Below, piece by piece: positions 27,364 through 36,009 of a stretch of 64,000 nucleotides of DNA (position 1 is the first letter of the stretch; each line of letters begins with the position of its first letter). The notes below the pieces were generated by a model. The model did not search any database. It saw only the letters and a program-made list of their open reading frames with translations, and had not been told where the DNA came from. Source of the DNA: CBDCWT01 sp965223305 (GTDB lineage Bacteria > Planctomycetota > Planctomycetia > Pirellulales > Pirellulaceae); NCBI GenBank assembly GCA_965223305.1, contig CBDCWT010000058.1:62001-126000 (forward strand), written 5' to 3'. A program made the position numbers and the translations under genes.

Positions 27364-28462
27364 CTCATCCAATTGCGACATCTTCAGGTTCGGCTGCGCA
27401 ACGCTTCTTGGAGCATGGTGTAGATTCTTTCATGGAAGTTTGACAATCAATCGTTGTCGCGCTACGCCGGCAACGCGAAATCGCGCCGCTCACTACTCGC
27501 GCGCCGAACCAACCACTCGATCGCAACAAACACTGGATGTTGCACGAGGAGGTGAATGCATTCGAGGTTGCACGACTCCTGGTTTCTTGACGCAGCGCAC
27601 CTCGACCGGGTAGGTGACGACGCGCGTCATCCGTGGGCAAAGTCGCCGACACGAGGACCGCTGATATGCAACACAGCCGCCTGGGCCGCCCATAACGGTC
27701 TTCTCGAATTTGCATGGGGGTACGTCTATGAGGAGAAGCGAGTTTGACCAGGCTTACGTCACTTTGTTACGCATACAGCGTGACCAGCAGAGAGGTTCGT
27801 TACTACACCGCCTGGTGATATCCGCAGGAGTTGCCGCCACCTTGGTTGTCGCATGGTCAACGAACGGTTTGCTAGGTTGATGGCAGCTGGCCGCGTATCG
27901 CACTTTAGGCGTTCGGTCTCTCTTTCGCAGCCACGGCCCCATACGACTGGAGCTTCAACTGGTCGCCACGTCGAGCATGTGCTTGACTATATCACACGTG
28001 GGAGTTGCGCAACTTCATTAAAGACAAGATCTACCATCCAATGAGTCGTGGCGACCGACAGCATGTTAACAGCAGTCTTGCTGCTTCCTGGTTTGCCATG
28101 TAGCGCGAGGCCTTACCGATCGGCTAGCGACAGAGACCGATCTACCGGACTCGCATTGTCAACCAAGAATCAATCCTTGAATTGAAAGTCCTGATCCGCC
28201 TGCCGCGAACGCGTTTGGACAGGCGGATTCGGCCGATGCCAGATGCTTGCTCGCCGAACAATCGAAGGGAGGTACCACGCGTCCTGCCTTGAGGAGATAC
28301 TCTTCTTCACCTATTCGAGGCCGGTGTGATGGGGCGTAAACAGAGTGCGGAGTCTACCTGGCGGTGATCGTCTAGCAAACTACAGCAACAGCAGCTTGAG
28401 CGTAACCGAGTTCTGGGGGAGCAGGGTGCGTCGATGCCAAGCTGGCGTGCCCCAGGCGTGCA
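27364..28462. other. 1.1-kb gene-poor region
   Basis: Only short frames exist, none with a clear ribosome-binding site or family. A 9-bp inverted repeat (ATCCGCCTG at 28194-28202, CAGGCGGAT at 28220-28228) could be a hairpin at the end of an older transcript. It separates the broken dockerin gene and the start of the biosynthetic locus. Nothing else was recognised. Confidence 0.4.
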
Positions 28463-29791
28463 CTAACGGACTGACGCGAATTTTTGATTACTCGCTGCAA
28501 GCCCATCGACGACTAAGAAGAGCAATGAATTCAAGAGAAAGGGGTAGTAATCAAGACTGGATCCCCGCGCTACGTTGTATTCAACGATGTCGCATCCAAC
28601 TATCTCTAGATGCTGAAACGCCGTTCGGATGAAGTACAACAGCTCATGCCATTCCAAGCCGTGCCCCGAAGGAGTGGATAGCTGACGTCCTATGGCGGCT
28701 TCGGACAGTATGTCGAGGTCAATAGTCATGTAATACGGCCGTCGTGCAACGGCCTTCAACTCACGCCTGAGGAGTTGAGGATTCATTAACAACTGCTTCA
28801 ACTTCATCAACGGAAACGAGCGTATACGCTCTCTTCTGTCTGCTCGTTCCAGGATGGACCTTACGATATTGGCACGCTTGTCGGTGTACGTCCGTAGACC
28901 AAACGACAGAATCTGCTCAATGGATGAGCATCGCAGCAAATTCGAGACAGGCGCTGCATGACTGTAGACAACCTCTCGCGTATAGAATAAATCGTTGTGA
29001 GCGTCGAGGTGGATCAATCCAAGTTCCGGTAAGACACACAGGAATGCCATGACGATCGGGAACGTAATAGCATGGTCGCCACCAATAAACAACGGATGGA
29101 CTCTGTGCTCCAGCAATTCTCGCTTGACCAGCTGTTTCAGCTGATCGGCGGTACCAGGCAAGCTGACATCCTCGAGGTTTAAGTCCCCGTAATCACGCAA
29201 TACGACTCCCTGGCAGAGCAAGGCGGGGCTACTTGCTGTTGAGACCTCACTGTAAACTCCCTGATCATATACCTCGAACCAGCAGTGGCGACGGGAGTAG
29301 TGGCGGAAGAGTGACGGAGCAACCTCGGTCGCCCAGCTGACCTCCCGCGATGCATGTGGTATGCCAAATACTCCCACATGAGATTTGGCCGGGTCGATGT
29401 TGCGAGGAAGCCCAAAGAACGTTTTCTGTCCAAAAGAATGCTCACCATTCTTGGTGAACGGAGCTGGAGTATTGAAACTGGTAGCTCGTCCTCTCGACAC
29501 CTCTTGCGGCACGTTTGAAACCAGTAGATTGCGACGTAAGAAGTCGTCGAAGAGGTCTTCCTCGCATCCAGCCGCAGAGAGACCGCGAACGATTTCGGAC
29601 CGATCTTGCGCAACACTGCACAAGCCCTTAAGGCAGTGCAAAGCCACGTGCTCCACGTTCGTAATGGCTTGAGTGGGAATTGCGACAAGCGGACTCTCTC
29701 GCGATTGCGAGTCGTAGGCAAACTTCTGATCGGCGTATTCCGCTAGTCGTAAGCGAGGATTTAAGTAATAGCAGGGAGTTGGAGCCTTCAT
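28463..29791 (-). CDS. arginase/ureohydrolase-family protein with N-terminal extension
   Basis: The product is 442 residues. The C-terminal two-thirds is a ureohydrolase: metal ligands in GGDHAITFP, LIHLDAHNDLFY and TIDLDILSEA match the family's GGDH, DAHxD and xDxD motifs; the usual DP after the last motif is SE here. The N-terminal 130 residues (MKAPTPCYYLNPRLRLAEY and DLFDDFLRRNLLVSN) are not part of the enzyme fold and could be a substrate-recognition region. Ureohydrolases release urea from guanidines; peptide arginases that make ornithine in ribosomal peptides are known (OspR type). The location next to glycosyltransferase and protease-like genes suggests a peptide substrate, which is inference. 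Confidence 0.8.
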   Translation of the reverse strand: MKAPTPCYYLNPRLRLAEYADQKFAYDSQSRESPLVAIPTQAITNVEHVALHCLKGLCSVAQDRSEIVRGLSAAGCEEDLFDDFLRRNLLVSNVPQEVSRGRATSFNTPAPFTKNGEHSFGQKTFFGLPRNIDPAKSHVGVFGIPHASREVSWATEVAPSLFRHYSRRHCWFEVYDQGVYSEVSTASSPALLCQGVVLRDYGDLNLEDVSLPGTADQLKQLVKRELLEHRVHPLFIGGDHAITFPIVMAFLCVLPELGLIHLDAHNDLFYTREVVYSHAAPVSNLLRCSSIEQILSFGLRTYTDKRANIVRSILERADRRERIRSFPLMKLKQLLMNPQLLRRELKAVARRPYYMTIDLDILSEAAIGRQLSTPSGHGLEWHELLYFIRTAFQHLEIVGCDIVEYNVARGSSLDYYPFLLNSLLFLVVDGLAASNQKFASVR

Positions 29792-29823
29792 CGTCTCATC
29801 ACCAGGAGTTCAGGGGGATCGTC

Positions 29824-29955
29824 GTGCGAAAGTCGGGTACCGGCGAACTCTTTGTTATCTCACGGCTGAAGGATGTCGACCGAATTGCCATTGACCGAAC
29901 GAGCTGGGCTTTGGTGCCCGTAGTCTCTCGCCATTTTTGCAAACATCTTGCCTGA
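29824..29955 (+). CDS. candidate 43-residue peptide (possible precursor)
   Basis: A GTG-started frame at 29824 is preceded by AGGGGG with 7 bases of spacing. The product would be about 43 residues, starting VRKSGTGELFVI and ending VSRHFCKHLA; it has four arginines and one cysteine. It lies divergently upstream of the arginase-like gene and the first glycosyltransferase. It has no known family. It is presented as a candidate, because any region of this length can show such a frame by chance. Confidence 0.25.
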   Translation: MRKSGTGELFVISRLKDVDRIAIDRTSWALVPVVSRHFCKHLA

Positions 29956-30094
29956 CGGAGCGTCCGAGTAATCGAGGAGTAGGTTGACGCACGACAAAGC
30001 CTCGTAGAAAATTATAAACTTCGAATCCAGCCGAGGCGAAAATGACGAAGGCGACCTGCGTCAATTCAGCGCGCACCAATTGGGAATGGGTCCA

Positions 30095-30826
30095 ATGAGC
30101 ACTCAAGGAGCCGCGTCGCAGGAAGAGCCTCTGGTGACAGCTGTGATGCTGACGGGCGATCATCCATCGCGTAGGCCGCTCGCTGCGGTTGCGATCGAGT
30201 GCTTTCTTAACCAGACATACGACAATCGCGAACTACTAGTGATCAACCAATCGTCCGACAAAGTTGGCCCGGAGAGCAGTCTAGTCCGGGAAGAACTTGT
30301 CGCGCCAGGGAAAACTGTAGGAGAACTTCGCAACATAGGGTTGGACTTGGCAAAAGGCGCGCTCGTTGTGAGCTGGGACGATGACGACTGGCACGCACCA
30401 GCGCGTATCGCAACACAGGCGGCCGCATGTGATGCCCTAGTGTGCGCCTCGATACTACAGCGTTACACAACGGTGGACTTGACAACTGGGGAAGCGTTTG
30501 GGCGATCCTGTAAGACCTTTCCGTGCGGCGGCTGTGAAGGAACCATTCTTCATACTCGGTCCGTACTACGCTATCCGTCGCTGTCAAAAGGTGAGGACAC
30601 TGGTTTCGCGAAAACATTCCTTGATGCAGGGAGACTTGTTGTCGTGGACAATGACCCTCTTTTGTACGTTAGAACGTATCATGGACGAAATGTGTCGGGA
30701 AGATTCCATGTGATTGATCGCGCGCGGCGGCACATAGAACCGTTGAACGACTGGCAAATAGACCGACTGCGCACAATACTCGAAGCTTACGTAAGAACGG
30801 GCGCTCTCGTTTCGAACCCCTTGTAA
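30095..30826 (+). CDS. family 2 (GT-A) glycosyltransferase
   Basis: The product is about 243 residues from the ATG at 30095 (an upstream in-frame ATG at 30080 is also possible). The start (VTAVMLTGDHPSRRPLAAVAIECFLNQTY is visible as separate blocks) and the central SWDDDDWHAPARI contain the DxD motif of GT2 enzymes, followed by TFPCGGCEGTILH and GEDTGFAK. It would transfer a sugar from a nucleotide donor to an acceptor. It lies between the arginase gene and a sulfotransferase gene, within the biosynthetic locus. Confidence 0.8.
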   Translation: MSTQGAASQEEPLVTAVMLTGDHPSRRPLAAVAIECFLNQTYDNRELLVINQSSDKVGPESSLVREELVAPGKTVGELRNIGLDLAKGALVVSWDDDDWHAPARIATQAAACDALVCASILQRYTTVDLTTGEAFGRSCKTFPCGGCEGTILHTRSVLRYPSLSKGEDTGFAKTFLDAGRLVVVDNDPLLYVRTYHGRNVSGRFHVIDRARRHIEPLNDWQIDRLRTILEAYVRTGALVSNPL

Positions 30827-30835
30827 ACCTGGGCC

Positions 30836-31468
30836 CTATAGTTCGTATCCATAACGCCCTGCCAATGTCCTAATAGCCTGCTTGTCGTTTCCGGCCGGCA
30901 AGTCGGCGAATCGCAATTCATCCCTATAAATGGCGTTAGCTCGTCCGCGGCTTGTGTTGTAGCTTGGTTCGTTGAATGTCGGAGTGACCATAAGTCCAAG
31001 TCGCGAAAAGAGGTTGCTCGCAGGGTCCTCAATCCGATGTCGAAAGACCTCACGACCCGTACACTGGCGCTCAATCCAAACGTTCCAATTCACGTATTGA
31101 TGCATCGCCTTCTTCAGCGGAGTTTCCTTTCGCTCTAGTTCAGGCAACCATTTATACAGAAACCTGTCCCATGGGCGGGGGGGGTTTTGGTAGTAGTCAG
31201 AGGCCATTAGCGAGATGATCACTTTCATCGGGTGGCGCACAATGTGAATGATCGTCGATTCTCGCACAGCGTCGCGGAACATGAATGGAACAACGCACCA
31301 GCTTGACTCTCCTTGCAGCTTCTCCCTGACAATTAACTCAGTGCGAATACCTGTGTACGAGAATACACGCTCATGGCTGCAATTCACCCCTGCAGAAGTG
31401 AACGTTTGCGCCATGAATGCCGTCCCGCATCTACCAGTTCCGGTGATTATATAGCTTAAACGACTCAT
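30836..31468 (-). CDS. PAPS-dependent sulfotransferase
   Basis: The product is about 210 residues starting MSRLSYIITGTGRCGT. The 5'-phosphosulfate loop is GTGRCGTAFM, and the 3'-phosphate site is in IIHIVRHPMKVIISL. These are the two signatures of PAPS sulfotransferases, which transfer sulfate to hydroxyls of sugars, lipids or peptides. The ATG at 31468 lies 8 bases after the stop of the upstream 691-residue gene, so both belong to one transcript. Confidence 0.85.
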   Translation of the reverse strand: MSRLSYIITGTGRCGTAFMAQTFTSAGVNCSHERVFSYTGIRTELIVREKLQGESSWCVVPFMFRDAVRESTIIHIVRHPMKVIISLMASDYYQNPPRPWDRFLYKWLPELERKETPLKKAMHQYVNWNVWIERQCTGREVFRHRIEDPASNLFSRLGLMVTPTFNEPSYNTSRGRANAIYRDELRFADLPAGNDKQAIRTLAGRYGYEL

Positions 31469-31476
31469 GCCTTGCC

Positions 31477-33552
31477 TCAAAGCAAGAGTGGAGAGCGGCA
31501 CCGAGCGAACGAGACCTGAAATTCCTGGACCCAGGCAACACGTGCCAGATGCAAATCACAACTCATGTCGTTCGGCACGACGAACTCGACCTCATCGCGA
31601 TGCCCCAAGCCCGTGCGCAAAGCGGAGATGATGTTGACTTCTCGAGCTCTGTCTTGAATTTCGATCGCCGCCACACCTTTGTCCACGCACACACCGCCAG
31701 TACCGATCGGATCGCTGGAAAGCTTGAGAGTGGCCCGCCGTCCAGCACGAAGAGGCGTCGTCAACTCAATGTCTACCTGCACGCCACATTCTGGGACCTC
31801 AGTGAGCGGACCGCACACGACACACTCCCGCGACTGTCTTCTCATGACAACACCATCGGGAGAATCGTAGTCGGTCACTAGCACACTGGCCCCACACCTG
31901 GGGCAATTGTCACTCGCGTAGCTCTTGCTATGTCGATGATAGAAGTGCAGCACGTTAAACAGTTTGTCGAACAAGTGATTTCGTATGATCGCAGCCAATC
32001 CTCCGTCCCACGTGGTTACACCAAGCGTCGCGGAACGTGTCCAAGTCTCAATCCCCGGCAACCATATTCCATCGCGTTGGGCTACCTGACACGCTCGGAG
32101 ACCCTGCCACAAACACCTCTCGGTTTGGTGTCGGGCCGCAGTAAGTTGGTCGAGCGCAACAGCGAAGCCCTCATTTTCCTGGATCTGGGGCATTAGGATG
32201 CTCTGTATCGTTCTTTCGAGATGTTGTGCCGAATAAACGCGTAACATAAGGCGTCGTATCCGTCGGTCGAATTCGTTGATGTCCGACGTGCGATCGACGA
32301 TTCGAGCATTCGCAATGGCATCCCGTTGGCCTAGTACAAGAATCTCCTTCGTGCCACGCACTGCATCAACTGACTGTGACACCTCTACTGTGGAACCGCT
32401 GCGCAACGTCCCAAGGTCCAGGTGATGCACGGTTTTCCGCTCAACGCGTTCGATTTTCCGGTCCGATTCAACATCGTCAGGGTCTGTGATTTGAGTGTTC
32501 GGATCACCACAAAGTACATAGAGCGGGTTTCCGCTAGCAGCAATTTCGCAGTCATTCATGATTCTACAAATTGCGCCCAGCGTGTATCTCTGTAGCATTA
32601 GGCCGTGGAGTACCCTCGGCAGACAGTCCGCAGGTGCAGTCTGCATTGTCGTTGTCAATACAGATGCCGCATACCCGTCGAGCGCGCTGATCGCCACACT
32701 TGAGTTTGATGGATAGTGCTCACCACACACGGAGAATCCGTTACACGAGAGCAGACACAACAGGTTAGTGCGGACGTCAGAAACAGCTACTATCTCTGTG
32801 CTGCTGCCACATACGCGTTTGCAGCGACGTCCAGCCTCACAGCCTCGAACATTTCGACCCTCCAAATCTCGCTCGCCCTCAACGGGCGCGCCGCATAGTA
32901 CAGTTTTGTTTAAATTCACGTGGGAGCCTTCGCCGTGAGCACGTAGAATGAGCGCTCTCCACTCTTGTTTGAGTGGGTCGACTGCCTTTTCAGTGCCCTC
33001 CTTGTCGGCAGTTAGAATCTCAATCGTGTCACGGTACGCGTCGATATAGACGTCGGCGGGCCGTTTGGACATTCGAGAGAGAAGTAGCTTGGCCGCAGCA
33101 AACGTGAGTCCTGGCAGGTCCTGTGTTGGCAAGATTCCCCAGGCCGTCCGTTCCGTCTCCTGTACACAATTCGCGACAGAGCGGACCGCGTCAGTGCTCC
33201 AAGCGGCTGCTCTCGCGATAGCCAATACGCTCGTGGGCGAATTTTGCGTTATCCACCGCGACAGGTCTCCGATCGATTCAAGTTGCCGAAACGAGCGCCC
33301 CAAGAACGTTGATAGATACTCTCCTGTGGCAATCAGGTCTTTGCCGATAACTACTATCCAGTGCCCGCTCTCGCGAGCAGTCAGTTGCGCCGGAGGCCGG
33401 ACGCATTCATAGCTACTAAGTACAGACTGCCAACGGCGGAGCCGCCCCGAGTTTGGCGGCATAAGAATCGGAATGGAAGAACTTGGTCCGGCCTTGTAGA
33501 CCTTAAGCAGTCCAGACAGATCGTGTACTAGCTGCAGGCGATATCCGCTCAT
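31477..33552 (-). CDS. large caspase-like (CHAT/C25-like) protein with zinc-ribbon C-terminus
   Basis: The product is about 691 residues. Residues about 203-280 hold a possible His-Cys dyad: ILRAHGEGSHVNL (His about 206) and LLCLLSCNGFSV (Cys about 270), with a late YVLCGDPNTQI that is typical of the end of CHAT/gingipain-fold proteases. A possible zinc ribbon (CPRCG, then CVVCG about 40 residues later) lies near 580-625. The family as a whole is not known to me. It may cleave a peptide leader, given its place in a peptide-like locus, but this is inference. AGGGGCG lies 8 bases upstream of the ATG at 33552. Confidence 0.6.
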   Translation of the reverse strand: MSGYRLQLVHDLSGLLKVYKAGPSSSIPILMPPNSGRLRRWQSVLSSYECVRPPAQLTARESGHWIVVIGKDLIATGEYLSTFLGRSFRQLESIGDLSRWITQNSPTSVLAIARAAAWSTDAVRSVANCVQETERTAWGILPTQDLPGLTFAAAKLLLSRMSKRPADVYIDAYRDTIEILTADKEGTEKAVDPLKQEWRALILRAHGEGSHVNLNKTVLCGAPVEGERDLEGRNVRGCEAGRRCKRVCGSSTEIVAVSDVRTNLLCLLSCNGFSVCGEHYPSNSSVAISALDGYAASVLTTTMQTAPADCLPRVLHGLMLQRYTLGAICRIMNDCEIAASGNPLYVLCGDPNTQITDPDDVESDRKIERVERKTVHHLDLGTLRSGSTVEVSQSVDAVRGTKEILVLGQRDAIANARIVDRTSDINEFDRRIRRLMLRVYSAQHLERTIQSILMPQIQENEGFAVALDQLTAARHQTERCLWQGLRACQVAQRDGIWLPGIETWTRSATLGVTTWDGGLAAIIRNHLFDKLFNVLHFYHRHSKSYASDNCPRCGASVLVTDYDSPDGVVMRRQSRECVVCGPLTEVPECGVQVDIELTTPLRAGRRATLKLSSDPIGTGGVCVDKGVAAIEIQDRAREVNIISALRTGLGHRDEVEFVVPNDMSCDLHLARVAWVQEFQVSFARCRSPLLL

Positions 33553-33615
33553 AAACGATCGCCCCTGCTGCATCCCACCGGATCAGTCTGATATGCGCCG
33601 TTGAAGTCATTTAGC

Positions 33616-34398
33616 CTAGGCCAGTTGGCACTTATCGTACATGCCGTCTGTGTCCGGCTTGGGGATTTGATCGTGCTCTTCCTCCACACACTCAGAGAAC
33701 GGTCGGTAAGGAAACGCCGTAAGACTGCTCCCCGCTGTGCAATTTACGATCTGGAAACCTTGATCATCAAAGTAGGGTCTCAACAGCTTGAGACGCTTGT
33801 TGATAGTGATTAACCGTCGATTGTTCTCTGAAATGAATTGTTCCGATCGACTCTGCTTAAATGCGTAGGGCTGTTGGGAATCCATTTTGAAGTCGCAACC
33901 TAGTAGATATACGCGTCGAATTCCGAGGTGGAAAAGGACTTTTAGGGCGGCAAACATCACTGAGCACCCGCCCTCAAGCCCGTCCCGATCGCGCTTTCCT
34001 GCTGCCTGTCCCCAGTTTACAGAATCTTCGTGCAGCCATCTTTCTGGAATGAATTCTTCATTCTCGACAAAGCCCACCACACCAGGCGCATCCACCACAC
34101 GATGGCGAGTTTCGCCGGCCATGAAGGGTCTTTGCATGTAAGAGAAAGGAACCAGCTTCAAGATGCCAGGGTCCCGCCAGATAGCCCCACAGAATTTGTG
34201 AGGTCCATCAATGCACGTCCACAGATTCGGCCTATGGACCGCGGCAGCATTGTTCACTGCCATTGTCAACACGCCACGGCGAAGGAGCAGCGAGAGATCG
34301 ACCAATCGCAGAGAAGGCCCAGAACAGACCAAGAATGCGGCCGCCTCCTTGTAGAGATCCCGGAGCTCTATGCGAGCACCATCCCGAGCGAAGAACAA
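33616..34398 (-). CDS. DUF115-like Rossmann protein (possible glycosyltransferase-type)
   Basis: The product is about 260 residues from a TTG at 34398. The N-terminus (AFLVCSGPSLRLVDLSLL) and the later VYLLGCDFKMDSQQPYAF pattern, with the CSGPSL loop and AVNNA, look like DUF115/MAF_flag10-type or glycosyltransferase-29/42-type proteins that bind a nucleotide-sugar or nucleotide. Archaeal relatives make 6-hydroxymethylpterin diphosphate (MptE), which would fit the FolE2 nearby. The assignment is only approximate. It lies 83 bases downstream of a candidate small gene, with a hairpin in between. Confidence 0.55.
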   Translation of the reverse strand: MFFARDGARIELRDLYKEAAAFLVCSGPSLRLVDLSLLLRRGVLTMAVNNAAAVHRPNLWTCIDGPHKFCGAIWRDPGILKLVPFSYMQRPFMAGETRHRVVDAPGVVGFVENEEFIPERWLHEDSVNWGQAAGKRDRDGLEGGCSVMFAALKVLFHLGIRRVYLLGCDFKMDSQQPYAFKQSRSEQFISENNRRLITINKRLKLLRPYFDDQGFQIVNCTAGSSLTAFPYRPFSECVEEEHDQIPKPDTDGMYDKCQLA

Positions 34399-34426
34399 AG
34401 GAGCCCCGCTTATCTGAAAAACAAGG

Positions 34427-34467
34427 GCAATTCAGCCAGCCGAGAGAAAGCAGGCCGGCTGAATTGC
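34427..34467 (-). terminator. hairpin between small ORF and DUF115-like gene
   Basis: An 11-bp perfect stem (GCAATTCAGCC at 34427-34437, GGCTGAATTGC at 34457-34467) with a 3-bp inner extension forms a hairpin. On the minus strand it lies between the stop of the small frame and the start of the DUF115-like gene. It could reduce read-through so that the first small gene is made in excess of the enzymes, as is usual in operons encoding a precursor peptide. Confidence 0.5.
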
Positions 34468-34481
34468 TGAGTCGATATCTA

Positions 34482-34655
34482 CTACCAAGACATCCTTTCT
34501 GATGGATCATTCATGCCGATCCGCGACAGCTCTCCGTCAATGACGGCAATCCTGTCTAGCACCTCGCGAAGTCGCTCGCTTAGCTCCGCCCGCTCCGACA
34601 TTAGGACATCAACGTCCACGCCACTTTCTGCCCTTTCCAATGTCTGAGTAGTCAC
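34482..34655 (-). CDS. candidate 57-residue small protein (possible precursor or helper)
   Basis: A GTG-started frame begins at 34655 with GGAGG 7 bases upstream. The product is 57 residues, starting VTTQTLERAESGVDVDV and ending MNDPSERMSW. The middle is strongly amphipathic (RAELSERLREVLDRIAVIDG), suggesting a coiled coil. It precedes the operon DUF115-like, caspase-like, sulfotransferase and is followed by a hairpin. It is a plausible precursor or a small helper protein; the absence of a Cys-rich core or a double-Gly motif argues against a classical lanthipeptide. Confidence 0.4.
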   Translation of the reverse strand: MTTQTLERAESGVDVDVLMSERAELSERLREVLDRIAVIDGELSRIGMNDPSERMSW

Positions 34656-34853
34656 GTTTCACCCTCCATTTCCTTGAAAGAAGAACGAAGACACAGAACC
34701 ACCGCGGCATTATATCAAAAGGGATCTTTCAGGTCAAGTCTAGGAGCATCACTCTAAGTTTAAGTCTACTTGAGCGAACCAGAACGCACCATTCAAATAG
34801 AGGAATCGACATACTGGAGTGGTCTCAAGAGCAAGGTGCGAAGGATATAAATC
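34656..34853. promoter_or_regulatory. divergent promoter region
   Basis: An AT-rich interval of about 200 bases separates the small ORF on the minus strand and the dioxygenase gene on the plus strand. Both operons must start here. No consensus sigma-factor box could be assigned with confidence. Confidence 0.35.
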
Positions 34854-35996
34854 ATGGCGGTGGCCACTGACGTCAGTTTAGTCGGAATTCGGGATAGGGG
34901 AACGAGTATCGACTTGACATGGGCAGATGGATTCGACGGAGAATACCACTACCTTTGGCTTCGCGACAACTGCGGGTGTTCGGTCTGCCGCCATCCCGAC
35001 GCCGTCGAGCGAACTTTCGATCTGCTGAAAATCCCGTTGAACATTCGCCCGACTGAGAGCGCTGTTGTCAACGCTACTGACTTACGTTTGGTCTGGGACG
35101 ACGATAGGCACGAAAGCGTCTATCGTGGTGAGTGGCTTCGGGGGCATCGCTACTCGAAGGGTCGTGTTCCGACTCCGGTGAACGAGCGAGGCGAGACGAC
35201 CATAACGGAAGGGCTCTCCGTCCAATCAACGGACTACCATAGCGTATTGGAGAGCAATGGAGCCTTGCTGGATTTGTGCCAACAGATGCAAACAAATCCT
35301 GTGTTGCTCATCAGCAATGTGCCCAACAATGGTGGTGAGGTTGTCCGGCTCGCTTCAAAAATTGGCCATCCCTGGACACACTCGAAGGGGGCATTGTTTG
35401 ACATTCGAGCGCGAGACAACCCGGTGAGCACGGCGTACACGAACCTTCCTCTTGTTTTACACACCGACTTGCCAAGTCGCCACGCTCCGCCAAGATATCA
35501 GCTAATGCACTGCCTACAGCAGAGTGACGAGGGCGGCGACTCAGTAGTCGCTGACGGGTTTGCGGTAGCAAATGAGCTACTTCGCTCCGCACCGGAAGCG
35601 TTTAATATTCTAACGACCACGGATGTTGAATTTCGATACGTTGACGCGGACAGCGATTATCGCCATCGAGGACCGATTATCAGCTTAGCCAGCGGTAGCC
35701 AGAAGATCCAACGAATTCGCTTTAACACATTCCTCCAATCGCCGCTCTCATCGAAGTTCGAGCGAATGCCTCTTTTGTACCGAGCATACCGTTTGTTCCT
35801 TGAGTTGGCCCAGTCGCCCCGATTCTGCTTACACCGCAGGCTTGAACCCGGGGAAGTGATATGTCTCGACAACTATCGCGTGCTGCACGCACGAGACGCC
35901 TTTCGGAGTACCTCGAGGGAGCGATGGCTACAAGTGTGCTACCTCGACGAAGACGAAGTCGAGAGTCGAATTAGAGTCCTCCAGCGCGATCTCTAG
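34854..35996 (+). CDS. gamma-butyrobetaine/trimethyllysine hydroxylase-type dioxygenase
   Basis: The product is 380 residues. An N-terminal GBBH-like domain with a zinc-type motif (LWLRDNCGCSVCRHPDAVERTF) precedes the TauD-type catalytic domain: iron ligands HTD in VLHTDLPSR, a late histidine in NYRVLHARDAF and the arginine in RERWLQVCY. Both halves match the length of the BBOX/TMLH family, which hydroxylates N-trimethylated amino acids using 2-oxoglutarate. Its neighbour SHMT could act as the aldolase that follows trimethyllysine hydroxylation in carnitine synthesis. It could equally hydroxylate a peptide or amino-acid intermediate of this locus. Confidence 0.88.
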   Translation: MAVATDVSLVGIRDRGTSIDLTWADGFDGEYHYLWLRDNCGCSVCRHPDAVERTFDLLKIPLNIRPTESAVVNATDLRLVWDDDRHESVYRGEWLRGHRYSKGRVPTPVNERGETTITEGLSVQSTDYHSVLESNGALLDLCQQMQTNPVLLISNVPNNGGEVVRLASKIGHPWTHSKGALFDIRARDNPVSTAYTNLPLVLHTDLPSRHAPPRYQLMHCLQQSDEGGDSVVADGFAVANELLRSAPEAFNILTTTDVEFRYVDADSDYRHRGPIISLASGSQKIQRIRFNTFLQSPLSSKFERMPLLYRAYRLFLELAQSPRFCLHRRLEPGEVICLDNYRVLHARDAFRSTSRERWLQVCYLDEDEVESRIRVLQRDL

Positions 35997-36009
35997 CGAG
36001 TCGAAAACC

